In this document: positions 34,045 to 48,984 of the stretch, piece by piece | Position numbering within the stretch: the first letter of the stretch is position 1 | Layout of the letters: each line of letters begins with the position of its first letter | From: Rhipicephalus microplus | Taxonomy: Eukaryota; Arthropoda; Arachnida; Ixodida; Ixodidae | NCBI RefSeq assembly: GCF_043290135.1 | Contig: NC_134705.1 | Span: 54,529,771-54,593,770 of the forward strand | DNA: 64,000 nucleotides | Direction of reading: 5' to 3' | Position numbers and translations under genes: made by a program | Notes under the pieces: generated by a model | What the model saw: only the letters and a program-made list of their open reading frames with translations | Database searches by the model: none | Told to the model about the DNA's origin: nothing

Positions 34045-35655
34045 TGATAGAAAAAAAAGAGAAGAAGAAGAAAAAAGTGAAAGACATGTGGTAAGAGGTT
34101 TTGTCGCTGCAGTCAGTAGAACAAAGCCAAAGTGTTCGTTTATAAGGCGGTGAGTTCTGCAGACGCACAGAACTCGAGGAAGGCTTGGAGGGCTTGCGTT
34201 TTAGAGCGAGATGGAAAAAGGAGGCCTTCCAGCGTTGTAACAGGCAGACTGGGCAAGCGATAACGGCTCACCCTCACGCAACGCTCTTTGGCCAGTGCAG
34301 GGCTAGAGCAAATAATGAGCTGCTGCATTTCATTGTCACCGCACCTTCGGCCCACAGGCGAATAACAGTGACGCGAGAAATCCATGCGTGCCGCAGGCCA
34401 GGCGCTGCCGATATGCAGGCGAACCAACTTACGCTATTCTCATCGGTCCAGGCCAGTCTCCGGAAGGGATGACGAAGCTTGCCGCTTGCCATCCGCGTGT
34501 TAGCGTGGCCCGTTGATATTATAAGCCACAATCTTAGCTGGGAGTAACCCGACTGGGCTACAGCTTTAGTGACAGAAGTGCCGTAGTAGTGCGCTGCCTT
34601 ACCGGCGGCGTCAGCGTCCTCGTTGCCAGTTATCGCTACGTGCGAGGGAAGCCTGGTATTGTCGAAGGCGGTAAGTTTCGTGTGAAGCAACGCCAAAGTG
34701 ATGCCTTCTTTCTTGGTCTAGCTGAAGCAGCGCTTCTGGGACTGGTCGGCAGTCGTCCTGAATTGTCACGGGGAGCTGGGGTCACGTGGCAGCGAGGTAC
34801 TTGACTGACAAATGAAGGCCCCCCAATTCAGCTGTAGTAGAGCTAGCGTGGTAGAGAAGACGGCACTGGATGGTTGTCCCAGTTCAAGGTATGGCGCAGG
34901 CAGCCGTGGCCGTGCGGGGACTGTCCTAAATAGACCTGTGCATCATCATCTTGAGGTACCCTCACAGACTGTCTTCAAGTTTTGCAACAGGTGCGTGGTG
35001 GAACTCACACATTGGTGTCCGCGTTTTGTTGAGGTTTTACAGCCCTGACTGTATGTTGAAAGGCTGCTAATGTAGTGCAGTGGTCTGAATAGGACAGGGA
35101 GCCTCAGAAGCTAGCTCTACATGGAGAGCGCACAGCTGCGCGATCTGTGACAGTGGTCGGCTCTACAGTCTCCGAAAGAGAGTAGCGCCTCTAGGGGCCC
35201 TATGAAGGCGATCAACGTGGTGCAGCGCCTGTCGCAGCATTAAGAGCGACATAGGTCAGGTCTGGGCCTCCACCAGTATGTTATGGGCACCTGACACGGG
35301 AGAATCATGAAGCGCTGAATCGTCATTCGCTGTTGCCGCTCCAGCTGCTCCTTGTGGCGGGGTGCCAGCTGCACCAGGCGCCATGCGTAACATTGGGCCA
35401 CCGTCGCTGTCCCCTCGTAAACCCTAAGGGCGAGCTGTGAGGTGTATCCGTGGCCCCTTGCTGAGCAGGTTCTTTACAACAGTCTCAACCCTGGTAGCCT
35501 CGAAGCGCAGAGTTTGCCGGCTGGTATAAAGGTGAGGTGGTGGTCGATCCTTAGTCTTAGGTACGTCACTGCCTTGCTCCATCGGAACGGCCTGTCACCC
35601 AGCACAAGCCTTCGGATGGCCCTCTGCGCCACTGCTCTGGGCTGAACCACCAGCG
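34045..35655 (-). mobile_element. Decayed non-LTR element, RT thumb to RNase H
   Basis: A second minus-strand non-LTR piece directly upstream of the short one. An RT C-terminal segment at 35442-35645 reads YLRLRIDHHLTF and FIPAGKLC; RNase H remains at 34620-34680 (LPSHVAITGNEDADAAGKAA). A C-terminus reads TLEGLLFPSRSKTQALQAF, ending at 34140. The 3' UTR ends in a T/C-rich tail (complement of 34049-34080). Many frame breaks, no intact domain. The C-terminus differs from the element at 26731, so it is another family. Confidence 0.75.
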
Positions 35656-36331
35656 CATCTGTCTGTTGACTTTTCTTTATTAGTTATTTATTTTCGACTA
35701 CCCACAGCGCCCATACAGGCATTTTAAGGGGGCTACAAATAAAGAACATGAAAAGTTGCAAGTTACATACGTTTACATAGGTTTGTGTAAAAAAAGTAAA
35801 AAAGAGAAAAGAAGCACATTTGCAAGACACAAAACATACAGAGCTGCACTGAGAACAGCTGCGTCAGAAAAGTGATATGTGTTAGAGAGAAAAATGCACA
35901 AATCACAAAATTGATGAAAATTCCAAGATAATCAAAACAAAGTTGAGCATTCGGCTAGCCCAAGGGCAAATTAACCCCAAAACAACATAGTTTACAATCA
36001 AGATACCGTACAGATCATGGCGACTGCCGGGCGCACACACGTAGTCTATAGGGCTTAGCGGTTGAAAGATTCAATAATTTTTATTGCTGAAAAGAACGCG
36101 TCCGTTCAAGAAATTTCTACAATGGTGGAAGGAAGTCGATTCCACTGACCTATAGATCTCGCAAAAAAAAGAGTTGCTGAAAGACGATGTATTGCATTTA
36201 TATTCCCTTATCTTGTGTTCATAATCATTCCGGGTTGAAATGTAGTGAGGCCGGCTTATGTATACATCAAGGGAAATTCGAGTATGAGAATAAAATATGC
36301 TATGCAAAACCTTCAGTCGAAATGATGCCCT

Positions 36332-37775
36332 TCAGTGCTGCAGAGACTTCCATTTTAGCTTCAGCTTAGTCTCCGTCACACTGAGTGGTCTGTCGTACAT
36401 AGGTGGATTAAACACATATCTCGCCGCCACGGACTGAACATTTTCTAATCTTTCTTTATTTGAAGATGTTGCAGGCTCCCACACACAGCATGCGTACACT
36501 AGTACTGATCTCACATGTGCCTTGTATAGTATCTCCCGGGTTTGCTGTGGAAAAGCACGTGTGTTTCTTTTCAAGAATCCTAAGCTACGACAACCTTTAT
36601 TTACAGTGTAAATCACATGCCGATTCCATGATAGAGAGGGGCAGAAGAAAACACCTAGGTATTTGTATTCGCGCTCCATTTTCACCAGAGAGCCATTTAT
36701 TGTGTATTCAAATTCACCTGGTTTTTTTTTTTCTGGGAAAGCTCATGCATACAGTTTCCTTAAGATTAAGTTTCATTTCCCATCGCTGGAACCACGTGCA
36801 TGGCCGCTGCATGAAAAAGCGCACGTGCGCTCTTTCATCCAGCGGCCGTGCCACGCGTATGTTGCATATAGGCCGTTTTGGATTACGGAGCAGTCAGTTT
36901 CAGAAGTAATCCGACGCTATAAAATGCAGTCGTCTGCAAATAGCCTAATGTGGGATTGTACGTTTTCGTTGATGTCATTTATATATAATAAAAACAGTAA
37001 TGTTCCCAGAACTTATCCCTGAGGTACCCCTGACGTAACACTAGTTATATCAGACTGTTCGCCGTTTACAACTACATATTGTCGCCTCTCATGTAGATAT
37101 TCAGCAATCAGTGCAATAACTTGGGGATTAATAATAAAACCGGGTAGTTTTTGCAGCAATAAGTAGTGCGAGACAGTGTAAAACGCTTTTTGAAAGTCAG
37201 AACGCTTTTTGAAAAATGCAGTCGACCGAAGTTTGTCGTCGAGTGCTGCGGCTAAATCATGGGTGATTTCTACCAGTTGTGTGACGCATGATAGCCCCTG
37301 ACTAAATCTATGCTTGTTAGAGTTGAATAAGGAATTATTTTTTATGTGCTTTACGATCACAGTATATAAATTATGTTCAAGTATTTTACTGCACACATAA
37401 CTGAGTGAGATAGGGTGGTAATTACTCACACCATTGCGCGTGCCCGACTTTTGTATAGGAACAATGAACACCATTTTCAATCAGATGGAAGAGAACTCTG
37501 TTCTAACGTATTTTTTTAATAACTTTCAAGTATATAGACACTGCATGGGAAGAAGACTTCAACATAAAATTAGGCAAGCCATCAGGACCCACTGCTTTTG
37601 CGCAATCTAGATCTCTAAGTAGTAATTGAATGCCACGAGCTTCAAGTACTACATCAGGCATGGATGTGGATTCATGTGTCAACAATTTCAAGCCTTTTTG
37701 GGGGTCAGTACCAGCTGAGAACACTGACATGAAATATAAATTGAACAGCTCGGCCTTTTCTGTCGCATTGCTCAC
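36332..37775 (-). pseudogene. CR1-like reverse transcriptase remnant
   Basis: In order: AKAVGPDGLPNFMLKSSSHA (near 37570-37630), VFIVPIQKSGTRNGVSNYHP (near 37440-37475), RSDFQKAFYTVSHYLLLQKL with the first catalytic position (near 37160-37210), VTSGVPQG (near 37020), the FADD catalytic motif (complement of 36929-36940) and YKYLGVFFCPSLSWNRHV (near 36620-36670). The latter leads into the thumb with AHVRSVLVYACCVWEP. Stops near 37015 and 37490 split it. Confidence 0.88.
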
Positions 37776-38079
37776 GGTAATATCACCGCTGGTCAGAGCG
37801 GGAATTTAAATGTTGTCTTACTTGCTTCGTTCGATAAACCTCCAAAGTTCTTTCAGGTGGCGCGTTATTTTATGCTCAAGTGTTTTAAATTAGGCTGCTT
37901 TCATTTTGATAGTAGCTATATTTAGCTCACGCATTGCCAGCTTCAGTTTAGAAGAGTTTTCTTCCGAGAGATTTCTTTTAAACGAACGGTAAATTCTCTG
38001 CCTACGCTTAACCAAAACATCGAGTTGTCTACAAAACCAGGTTGTACTTTTATTACGCCTTCTAGTCAGCACCCATCAC

Positions 38080-39000
38080 GTAACAAATCAGTTTCTCAGC
38101 TCTAGGATCTTGTCTTTAAACAAATTCCACAGCTCTTCTACTGAATACTCATCGGCAAGGGTTTTGAAAACAATGAAATATGCTTGCTATGCAGTGTTAA
38201 TTTCTTGAACATGAACCTTCGCGTAGTTGTACATGCACCGACTCCTTTCTCTGTAAGCACTCGTATGTTTCATATTTATCTCACTTAGCACAATCTCGTG
38301 GTTACTTATCCCTGGTAATACTTCAGTGTTTTCTACCATTTCTGGCATATTTGTGAAAACTAAATCAAGGATATGACCCCCATCGAGTTGGTTTCAACAG
38401 TGTCTGTTTTAAAGTCAAGAGATTGAAGACAAGAAAAAACTAAGAGAACTTCCTGAAGCTATTGGTTGCTCGTTGCTTAGGCAGGTTAAAGTCCCCACCT
38501 ATAATGACGTAATCAGAGGTGATTTTTGTAGCAGTAGCAGTGAATTCACTAAATTCCTCAGATTAACCAGTTGGCTGTCAATAGAAAGAGCAGACTGATA
38601 GTGATTTGCAATTCGAGAGCTTAAGCTGACACCAAACAGCTTCACTCATATCATCTGTGTTGCTTATGCCTACATGTGGAATGCGCTGATCTACCAAGAT
38701 AAACACACCACCTCCATGGTAGTTCGTGACTTTTCTGTTTTAAGTAAAGTTATCGGGAAATACCTTGATGTCTGCCACATCTTCATTCAGCGATAATTTA
38801 CTACCGATAACTACACTTGGTTTGATCATGTGCACTAAGTCATCAAATTTGTCAACTTTGTTTTTAATGCTCCTGCAGTTTACCAACAGAAAAGAAAGTG
38901 AGGAGCATAAAAACTTAGTTGGTCACTTGCACTACTCAACCTTGCCTGAAGTATCATCGTAAGTGTACCTGATGCCATCTATGTGAAGCGTGTCGTGTTT
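38080..39000 (-). pseudogene. CR1-like APE endonuclease remnant
   Basis: The translated minus strand gives LLVNCRSIKNKVDKFDDLVH near 38830-38890, the start of CR1-type endonuclease. A GGGVFILVD segment follows near 38700-38720, and a DYVIIGGDFNLPKQ active-site stretch near 38480-38520. Stops lie between each block. A basic post-EN segment follows at 37890-38072. Confidence 0.75.
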
Positions 39001-39034
39001 TAAGTGTACTCTTGCGTCCAAGCTTCTATTTTTA

Positions 39035-39292
39035 TTAGAAAACTGCCACAAAAATTTGCCTTCCCTTTCGCACTGGCTCAGAAAGATCTTCCGACATACC
39101 GATACCTCTATCTTTCGAATTCATCGCCTTTCCTAAAATCCGGCGCTTTTCTTTCAGTGACCCAAACCTTGCGATCACAGGCCGCGTTTTTCCCTTATGA
39201 AATTTCTCCAGCCGATGTGCTTTTTCTATCGTTTCACTAAGTTCACTAAGAAATGATTTGCGTTTAAAATAAAAGCGAAAACGACGCAGCAA
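39035..39292 (-). pseudogene. CR1-like ORF1 remnant (RRM-like RNA-binding)
   Basis: An 85-codon open piece with AHRLEKFHKGKTRPVIARFG followed by KEKRRILGKA and GIGMSEDLSEPVR. This is the pattern of the RRM-like RNA-binding domain in CR1/L1-type ORF1 proteins. It is isolated, with no intact N-terminus. Confidence 0.65.
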
Positions 39293-40109
39293 CTAAATCA
39301 AACACTTTCAGCGGCTTGTAGCATGGGAATGCATGCGCACACAGTTGTACAACATATGGGGTAAAACCGGAAGGATAACAAGAGCAAATTGTTTACAAAA
39401 AAAACATTCACTAACCTGCACAAGAAGCAGAACATGCGTGAGTGGCACTCTCATTGCACTGCCGGTTCAATGCACCAGAGAGGCGCTGCAGACAATCTTC
39501 TTTGGTAGGTGGTGATAGCGGTGAAACATGGTTCGTAGACCATTGCTGGACACATGTCGCATTGAGCTGCAGTGGGCGCAACGGTTCCTCATTGAGCGCT
39601 TCGCAAATTTTCTCGCTGTTGCCTGCAAATCTTTTGGCGACCTCGAGGATAATGCCGTGGTTGACAGCGTGGTTTGTTGAAAGTGCCCTGGAACTATATG
39701 CAATCTGCACAACAAGCAGGACATGTGTGAGCGGCAAGCTTCTTAGTAGTAAAAAATCTGTTGAGAGTCTGCGGTCGTCCTCGTCTCTTGTGTTCGTTGT
39801 CGGAAGAGGACCATGCCCTGATCCTTTTCTTTGTCTTCGCCGCTCTTCGTAAAAAAAACATTCAACCGCTCTCGGTGGTAAAAATTGTACGGGATTTCCT
39901 CGTTTAGGAAGATTCTGTAAGAGATAATGAAGTTTGTTCGGCATATTCGAGAGAACACAACAGTTGGATCATTCTCTTCAACGTGACCAAACTCTGCCGT
40001 GCTTGCCCGGAAATGATTCTGTTACTTGTACCTTGTTAAAGGATTGTCTCGGCGGGTTAAAATATTTCACGAGTATCATGTCTTTCTAACTGATTCTGTG
40101 CTTGTATTT

Positions 40110-41180
40110 TCATTTATATGAGCTGAAAGAACCTCTTGATGGTATTCCCGTCTTCACCTGTTCCAAAGATTTTTTAACACCTGCTACCTGCGCCTCCACC
40201 TTCTTTGAACAATGTCGCGAGATGACGAAGTTTTTTCCGATGGTGTGCTCACACAATCTGCAGAAAGCATAGTCAGTGGTGATCCTATGAGGAAATGGCT
40301 TGGCGTAAGTGGTTTGGTTCAAATGATTCTTCATACAAAAAGTGATCAGTCGCAAGTTTATGATTGATTTAACTTAAACGAGGATGGTCGAAAGTTCATT
40401 ATATATAAAGAAATGATTTTCCAGTGTTTCGTTCAATGCAGACTTCACAGATTTGATTAAGTGTTCTCAAAATCCTTCTCAACAAGGAGTCTGCTTGGTG
40501 ATTAGCTTGAAAGCTCTCCTGTGATTGGCGAAATACAATTGTACTTTTTGGGATTTAATCAAATCATGAAATCGCACAGGCTCCCTTGAGGCCTCTCAAA
40601 GGTCTTGGCATTATCGGAGTACATAATCCTGCAAAAGCCTCACCAAGACACAAACCGTTGAAAGACTAGTAGGAATCAGTCGTAACTAAGATTGCTGACC
40701 AGCTCCAAATAAACAGCCCTGACGACTGTACATGCGAGGATCTGTATGTAAGCTTTTTTTGTAATATCTACCTAGTATTTTCGAAGAAGTGGTCCGGCAA
40801 CATCTACACCACATACTTCGAACAGTGGAGAGGGTTGGACACGGCAGTCTTCTGTTAGAGGTGCAAAGGGCTCCGAGTATGGCTTACAGGAAAATCATCG
40901 GTAGACTGTGCATTCCTGAATGATTTTCTTTACTACCGGCCTGGCTCTCAGTATCCAGAACCTTTCTCACAGCTTCGTCATGAGTAAACCAAGTCCAGCA
41001 TGCAAAAGCCGTTGACGCTCTTTCTTCACCAACAATTCTGTGAATGTATGTGATGCGGCAAGCAGAATAGGGTGCTTAGAGCTTTCGCGGAGGTCACTGA
41101 ACAGAGGTCGACCTCCCACGCGAAGAAGCCCTAATTCGTCGTGATAGAGATTTAACCGCTGAAGTGCAATATTCATTCGC
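40110..41180 (-). pseudogene. BEL/Pao integrase remnant
   Basis: DELGLLRVGGRPLFSDLRES near 41080-41140 and LLHAG near 40995 form the integrase N-terminal region. PLFEVCGVDVAGPL near 40800-40840 is the first catalytic Asp block, and IKSVKSALNETLENHF near 40420-40470 the last block. A C-terminal frame lies at 40110-40355. The core is interrupted by stops. Confidence 0.82.
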
Positions 41181-41284
41181 TGGACACCCGGTCCAAATAC
41201 TTTGTTTCGCGTTGGACGTTTCTTATAAGTTTCTGCAACTTCTAATTAACTTGCACCTTGAGGTCCTTTCTATCAGGGGTCTGC

Positions 41285-41842
41285 CTATCGGTAATTCATA
41301 GCGAACCTTTTTACACATGCAGTCGCAGGCAACAGTCGGTTATAGGAGCTGTAGTCAGGGATGTATACAATCTTAGGTTCTGTTTGTACAGCTGTTTTCA
41401 GACGCATAGTTTCGGCTTCTATGTCCACTGTATCCTCGCTGTAGCAGGGCTCATCGAATGTCGTCTCAGTGTGGAGAAAATTTGGTTGTTTCCACAAAAG
41501 CGAGCTTTGTAGGAGGTGCTCAGTGGTTGCTCTTCTAGGCAACAAATCAGCAGGATTTTGATAACCTTTATAATGTCTCCACATGCCCACTTCTGTTAAA
41601 AAGATTATCTCCGGCACTTCATTTGCTGCTGACTATTTTCAGTACTTTCTTGAACTTTGTAGACAATGAGCCACAATCACAGAGTCTGTCCACATAACTG
41701 TTTCAAAGTCTGATAAGTTTAGGGCACGTCTGAGTGTCGTAATAAGCCGGGCGGCAACAAGTGCTCCCATGAGCTCAAGTCGTAGAACAGTCATCTTTTG
41801 TAGCGTTGCTACTCTCGATTTGGCTATCAGAAATATAACCAT
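41285..41842 (-). pseudogene. BEL/Pao RNase H remnant
   Basis: LIAKSRVATLQKMTVLRLEL then MGALVAARL (41740-41830) is characteristic of Pao RNase H; VMWTDSVIVAHCL near 41670 holds an Asp. After a stop, WRHYKGYQNPADLLPR (near 41560) marks the end of the domain. Confidence 0.85.
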
Positions 41843-42419
41843 TATAGCTTAACTGAAGACTCGTATCTGAAAATAGAACACGGCACCGTACGCAGCTGGG
41901 CTTGCATTGCTTAACGCGTGCATGGCAACACGAAATTTGTTGTCCGGAAGAAATCGGCCCAAAAGTCTCTAAAATTTCAACTGACTGACTATTAGGAGGC
42001 CTTTCTTCTGGGCTGTCTTCTCCTTTAGCATTGATTGGGGTAGGAGCGCATTCCAGGTGTAATTGTGTAGCCACAGGCTTTTTAATAACTTCATCACCAC
42101 CAGAACGAACTGCGCCAGAAATCCGAAAGAATCGTAGGTGAATGAGACAAATCTTCAAATCTCTCACTTCGTAACTTTTGCCTCACCTATTAACTCAAAC
42201 ATCTGTTTAGCGATGGCTCTGAAATGATTTTGTCGTTATCCCAAACAAGTTCAAGAATCTTTTTTTTCGTTTCCTACACCGATCTCTATGTTCAAGTCTT
42301 CACGGTTGTAATAGTTTCATAACTGTCCATCATTTGTCGTCCACTTTTCTCATCTCATCCCCGTCTCTTTAGAAATACTCAAGCAGTCGCTAAAAATTAT
42401 TTTCTGCTTCCTCTACGCT

Positions 42420-42936
42420 TTGTACTCCGACGACCAAATTATCAACGTAGAAGTGGTTTCCAGTAGTTTGGCAGACGTAGGGTATTGGCCTGCCACTGGT
42501 CGAAAGTGGTGTCACAGAGTTGCCGCAAGAAGGAATGGGCTGTTGCAGGCACCAAAAGGAATCATTGTCATGCGTAGTTCTTCAAGGTACAAGAAGCTTC
42601 CTCAAACCAAAAGTAACGAAATGCGTTTTAGTGTTGTTTGGCTAGTGGCACCTGACGAAATACTTTTTCGATGTGGGCGAAAATTTCAATCTTGAAGCTG
42701 GGAAACTTCTGCAGCCGGTCAAGGATGCTGGAGTTCGTATTGAGCCCTCTACATAAGACGTCGTTGACAGAACGAATGCCTAGACCGTGAGGCGCGGTGT
42801 CGAATACCAGCCATATCGTTGTAATTATGGCGCGTGTTACTACCGATCTGTGTGGCATGTAGCAGGTAACATGACCGTGCTTACTGCTCGTTGGAACCTT
42901 CTCAACGAAGGCGTTGTTGTTGTAGCTCCTTACCAC
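42420..42936 (-). pseudogene. BEL/Pao reverse transcriptase remnant
   Basis: Reads TCYMPHRSVVTRAI, TTIWLVFDTAPHGLGIRSVN and FKIEIFAHIEKVFRQVPL (first Asp region, ADIEKAF in intact family members, here AHIEKVF). In a shifted frame LRMTMIPFGACNSPFLL follows (near 42540-42590). The catalytic Asp of the first motif appears replaced by His, besides the frame breaks. Confidence 0.82.
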
Positions 42937-43697
42937 AGCGTCATACTTTTTGTCCAGCTCTGACTTTCAACGCAGCTTTCTCTGTAGCGACTCAAACCTC
43001 TTTAAAGCGAAATCTCGGTTGTCTTTAAGCTAAGAATAACTGTTGCGCCAGGGAAGCTTACCCTCGTAGCCTCCATTGGTTTTAACAGTTGATTTCACGA
43101 AGTTTTTCAAAAGTATTTGTCATCTTTCGAATGTATTTTTTCGTGTACTAGTCCCAGATGCTCCACTTCTCAAAATGTTCTGAGTTGCTAGGAGACGTCG
43201 CCTTTCATTAGACATCACGTTGATGCATGGTCCTTAAGGTGACTGGCTGAACGAGCATCGGGAAACTTCTGGTATTGACATGTAGTATTCTCATCACGAT
43301 GGTTTAATCGGCAGTGAATAAGTCGACAAATTATGCCACTGACGAGTTTCCAGAAATACGCAGCTCCTGTACGCACTCATATTCCAGGTTCAGGTGACAC
43401 CTGCAATACAGTGACATCAGCCACGCGTAAATTCCAGTCCTTCATATTTAAAGCAAATTTGCATCTGTTAATGCTGACAGGTCACTGCATAGTTTTGGCA
43501 CTACCATAGCCTCAATTTCAATTCATTTTGAGTCTTACTGGCTATGCAGCATCACTTTTTTCTCGTTTCTCTCTCTCTCGTACTCTCCAATAAAACTTCC
43601 GAGGTGTGAAAATGTTTCCTAATCCAGAGATGGTAGCTGTTCCTCGGCTATTACAGTGGCTTCCAACCTTCTAGACAATATTTCTAGGCAGCTCCTT

Positions 43698-43739
43698 CTG
43701 GTCAGGGTGCGCTGCCTATAGGCACCGCACCCTGACCAG
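43698..43739. repeat. 42-bp near-perfect palindrome
   Basis: Arms ctggtcagggtgcg and cgcaccctgaccag flank a 14-bp centre that contains tgcctataggca, itself a palindrome. One c/c mismatch each side is the only break. It lies inside the BEL/Pao relic and does not correspond to any protein motif. Confidence 0.9.
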
Positions 43740-44109
43740 AGCTCCGACCAACTCGTTTGCTCTCTGTGAATCCTGGGAAAAAAACCAGACGTTTCAGGAG
43801 GTAATCTCAGAAGTGATGTTCATGTTGAATTACCTCACATTCCCACTCCCAGATGCCAACTACCGTACGCGTATAAAGAACACCACGTGAGGAAGGTGCT
43901 ATATACATAAAAATGGCACGTTTGTAACGCCTGAACAGTGTTGCCTTGGCGCAATTCAGCATCTTCACGGTGTTTTTACATTTGTATGGAATTTGAAATA
44001 GTAGGGAACGTTTAGGACAAGTCATCTTTTCTGCAAGGCGAGAAGAGGTGGGTCCAGGTTGCGTTGCCTGTTCTTGAAGCAAGTGATGAGCAGTGTCTTT
44101 CTTAAGAGT

Positions 44110-46827
<2,718 letters not shown>

Positions 46828-47086
46828 ACGACTACCTCGTGGGAAATGTTAACTCGTTCCTCATGGCTGGCACCTTCAGCACAACCACGGCAATGACGTG
46901 GCAGATGATAAATTTTGCGCAAAACCCGGATACCGTGCAAGCGCGGGTTCAGCGTGAAATAGATGATGTGATCGGGCAAGAACGCATGCCTACGTGGGAG
47001 GACCGGAAGCGGATGCCCTACACGATGGCTTGCATCTGGGAACTGGAAAGACGGAAGACTGGTGCTCCTCTCGGCGTGGCAAGAGA
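46828..47086 (+). CDS. Cytochrome P450 exon: I-helix to K-helix
   Basis: Acceptor tctctgtgcag at 46827, donor ga|gtaagt at 47087. It encodes DYLVGNVNSFLMAGTFSTTT (I-helix), a J-helix region NPDTVQARVQREIDDVIGQE and MPYTMACIWELERRKTG. That contains the invariant K-helix ExxR as E-L-E-R, and the exon ends PLGVAR plus two bases of Glu. P450s are heme monooxygenases, usually ER-bound, for xenobiotic or lipid oxidation. The acidic residue normally before the I-helix Thr pair is Phe here (AGTFSTTT). The exon is intact with no stop, and its phase fits both neighbours. It is CYP2-clan like; no subfamily is assigned. Confidence 0.93.
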
Positions 47087-47989
47087 GTAAGTTTGAACGC
47101 ATACAAAAACTTGTCGTGGTGTAACACCCTCATTGAAATACCCGCATGAAAACATTGAAATCATAGCGAAAAATCATAAAGCGACGAATGGCTCATTTGT
47201 CCTGATTATTTTATTGGTGTTGCTAAGCCCTGTCACGGCGCCCCGCCACGATGCTAAGCCCCCCCCCCCCCCTTCTTACAGCGCTATAGTGATTATGACA
47301 ATCGACTGCTTACCCGAAAGTCGAGAAATCAAATCCCGGCCAGGGCCGCGATTTCATTTCATTCGATTTGAACATTGAAAAAATCCTCTTCAATTACATG
47401 AAACGCATGGAAAATGACACTGCAAGAATTTTACCCCTCAGTGGGGCACACATCATAGTCACGCACACTAGCCCGTAGCTAAATCTCTAGCTGGTGCATT
47501 GGCGGTCCACTTAAACGGGTGATTAAGAGTGAATGTATATGCTACCATTAGGTAGCCGAGTTGCGCTACTGTTTTCCGGGTGCAGCTCACCCGGCTTTTG
47601 ATGATTCCAGCAACGCTATTGGTCACGCGCGATAACGAGGTCATATGTGATTCAAATGCACTGCGAAGAAGCCAACACTACGCAGACGACGATGATGGTT
47701 TGCAGTCTTATGAGCTTGCTGGCGCCCTTCGCACAGACACCGAGTGCATCCATCACGGACACTGGGTGCATCCTTCACAGACTCTGGGCGTCCCACAGAG
47801 ACGCTGGATTCTTCTCAATGGCGGTGCTGTTCCCTCTTCCTTCAGTGTCTCAGCTTCTAGGTGGGATCAGACCAACTTAGTTTTGCTCGTGCCTCCATAA
47901 AAGTAAAAAGAAAGCGAAAAATAAATAAATCAACGCTATACTCGGCTACAACTTTCTGTGGCAGCACAGCCAAGGCTACGAGGCCCACG

Positions 47990-48785
47990 CACGCCCTTTT
48001 AGGGGCGAAGCTCCTTAAAGCGGCACCCGTTTGTCTCTCGTAGTAGTAGTAGTAGTAGTCGTAGTGTGTAACCAGTCTTAGATTTTGACCTCAAAGGTGG
48101 GGCCGGTGGGAGAGTTCTTCTTTGCATTGTTGAACAATAACAAAAATCGCAGCGTGCGCGTTACCTAAAAGCCGAAATCTCCTGTCTCTCATTACCTTTT
48201 AGCAGCCACTGGCAGGTACATTGAGCACTATCTGACAAGAAAGGGTTGCTACGTTATACTCGGTAGGTGTAACCTCCTAGGTTTTACAAAGGTTTAGCGA
48301 GCGTTGGGCCGCAGTGCCATGAATACAGTGAACTAGTATATGAAATGAGCTCGACGTGGTTAACAGTGGGAAGTAGACACGAAGCGAAAGCCGTAAGAAA
48401 GTGTGCATGTGCCTGCTCTCGTTCAGTCCTTGGATTGTCCGCTGGATGGCGGTGCTTCTATATGGGGAATATATGATGAAAAGATGGGAGATGGTAGTAC
48501 TTGGAGTGTTGAATAGGCGGACGAAGAGACACATAGACAGATGTATAGACGGACGCACGGATGGCTGCACAGACGGACGCAGGAGCGGATGCATAGACGA
48601 ACGCAGGGACGGACGCACAGATGGACGTGCGGACGCACGAACAGATGCACGCGCGGATGGGCGGATGGACGCACGGGCGGCCACACGGACGCATGCACGG
48701 ACGGACGGAAGCAAGAATGATTGGACGGACGGATGCTTCGTCCTACTCTCCTTCATTCACTCCGTGGTCATGCTGCCATTTTTTA
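47990..48785 (+). repeat. Composite minisatellite repeat, copy 1
   Basis: Module order: ggggcgaagctccttaaagc (about 48002), a TAG triplet run (48040-48056), a unique-looking block with gttgctacgttatactcg and catgaatacagtgaactagt, then ggcggtgcttctatatgg. A degenerate 4-bp minisatellite (gacg/cacg/gatg, 48530-48735) and tcattcactccgtgg follow. The same modules occur at 51829-52955 and 53093-53985 (reversed) and 54884-55873. The open frames through the minisatellite are SVRPSVR-type artefacts. Confidence 0.8.
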
Positions 48786-48984
48786 ACAATGTTTCTGCAT
48801 ATAGTCAACGAACGCTAACTTTTGTATACTCTGTAGCGTAATAGAAAATACAAAAAAGTGGCAGATCCAACGTAAAGGGGGAATCAGTGGTTTGCGAAGC
48901 ACGAATGAGAAAGGTTGATATGTCACTTTAAAAACACCACAACGTTTCGAGGTAGAGGTAAATGATCCCGTACACGACTTCACT

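Larger units (their letters stand above)
35665..39950 (-). mobile_element. CR1-like non-LTR retrotransposon, degenerate
   Basis: Minus strand, 5' to 3': 5' region (about 39300-39950), ORF1 remnant, APE endonuclease remnant, RT and a 3' UTR reaching about 35665. There is no RNase H and no (TCC)n tail, unlike the neighbouring elements. Domain order and motifs fit the CR1/L2 group. The coding frame is broken repeatedly but most domains are readable, so it is a long, possibly nearly full-length dead copy. It abuts the truncated element at 35655. Confidence 0.82.
40100..44085 (-). mobile_element. Degenerate BEL/Pao LTR retrotransposon body
   Basis: Minus-strand relic running from a gag/protease-like end (about 43800-44085: HHLLQEQATQPGPTS) through RT, RNase H and integrase to 40110. 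I could not find paired LTRs at 39950-40100 or 44100-44500, so they are lost or too diverged. All frames are broken by many stops. It is assigned to BEL/Pao rather than Gypsy from the RT and RNase H motifs. Confidence 0.82.
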
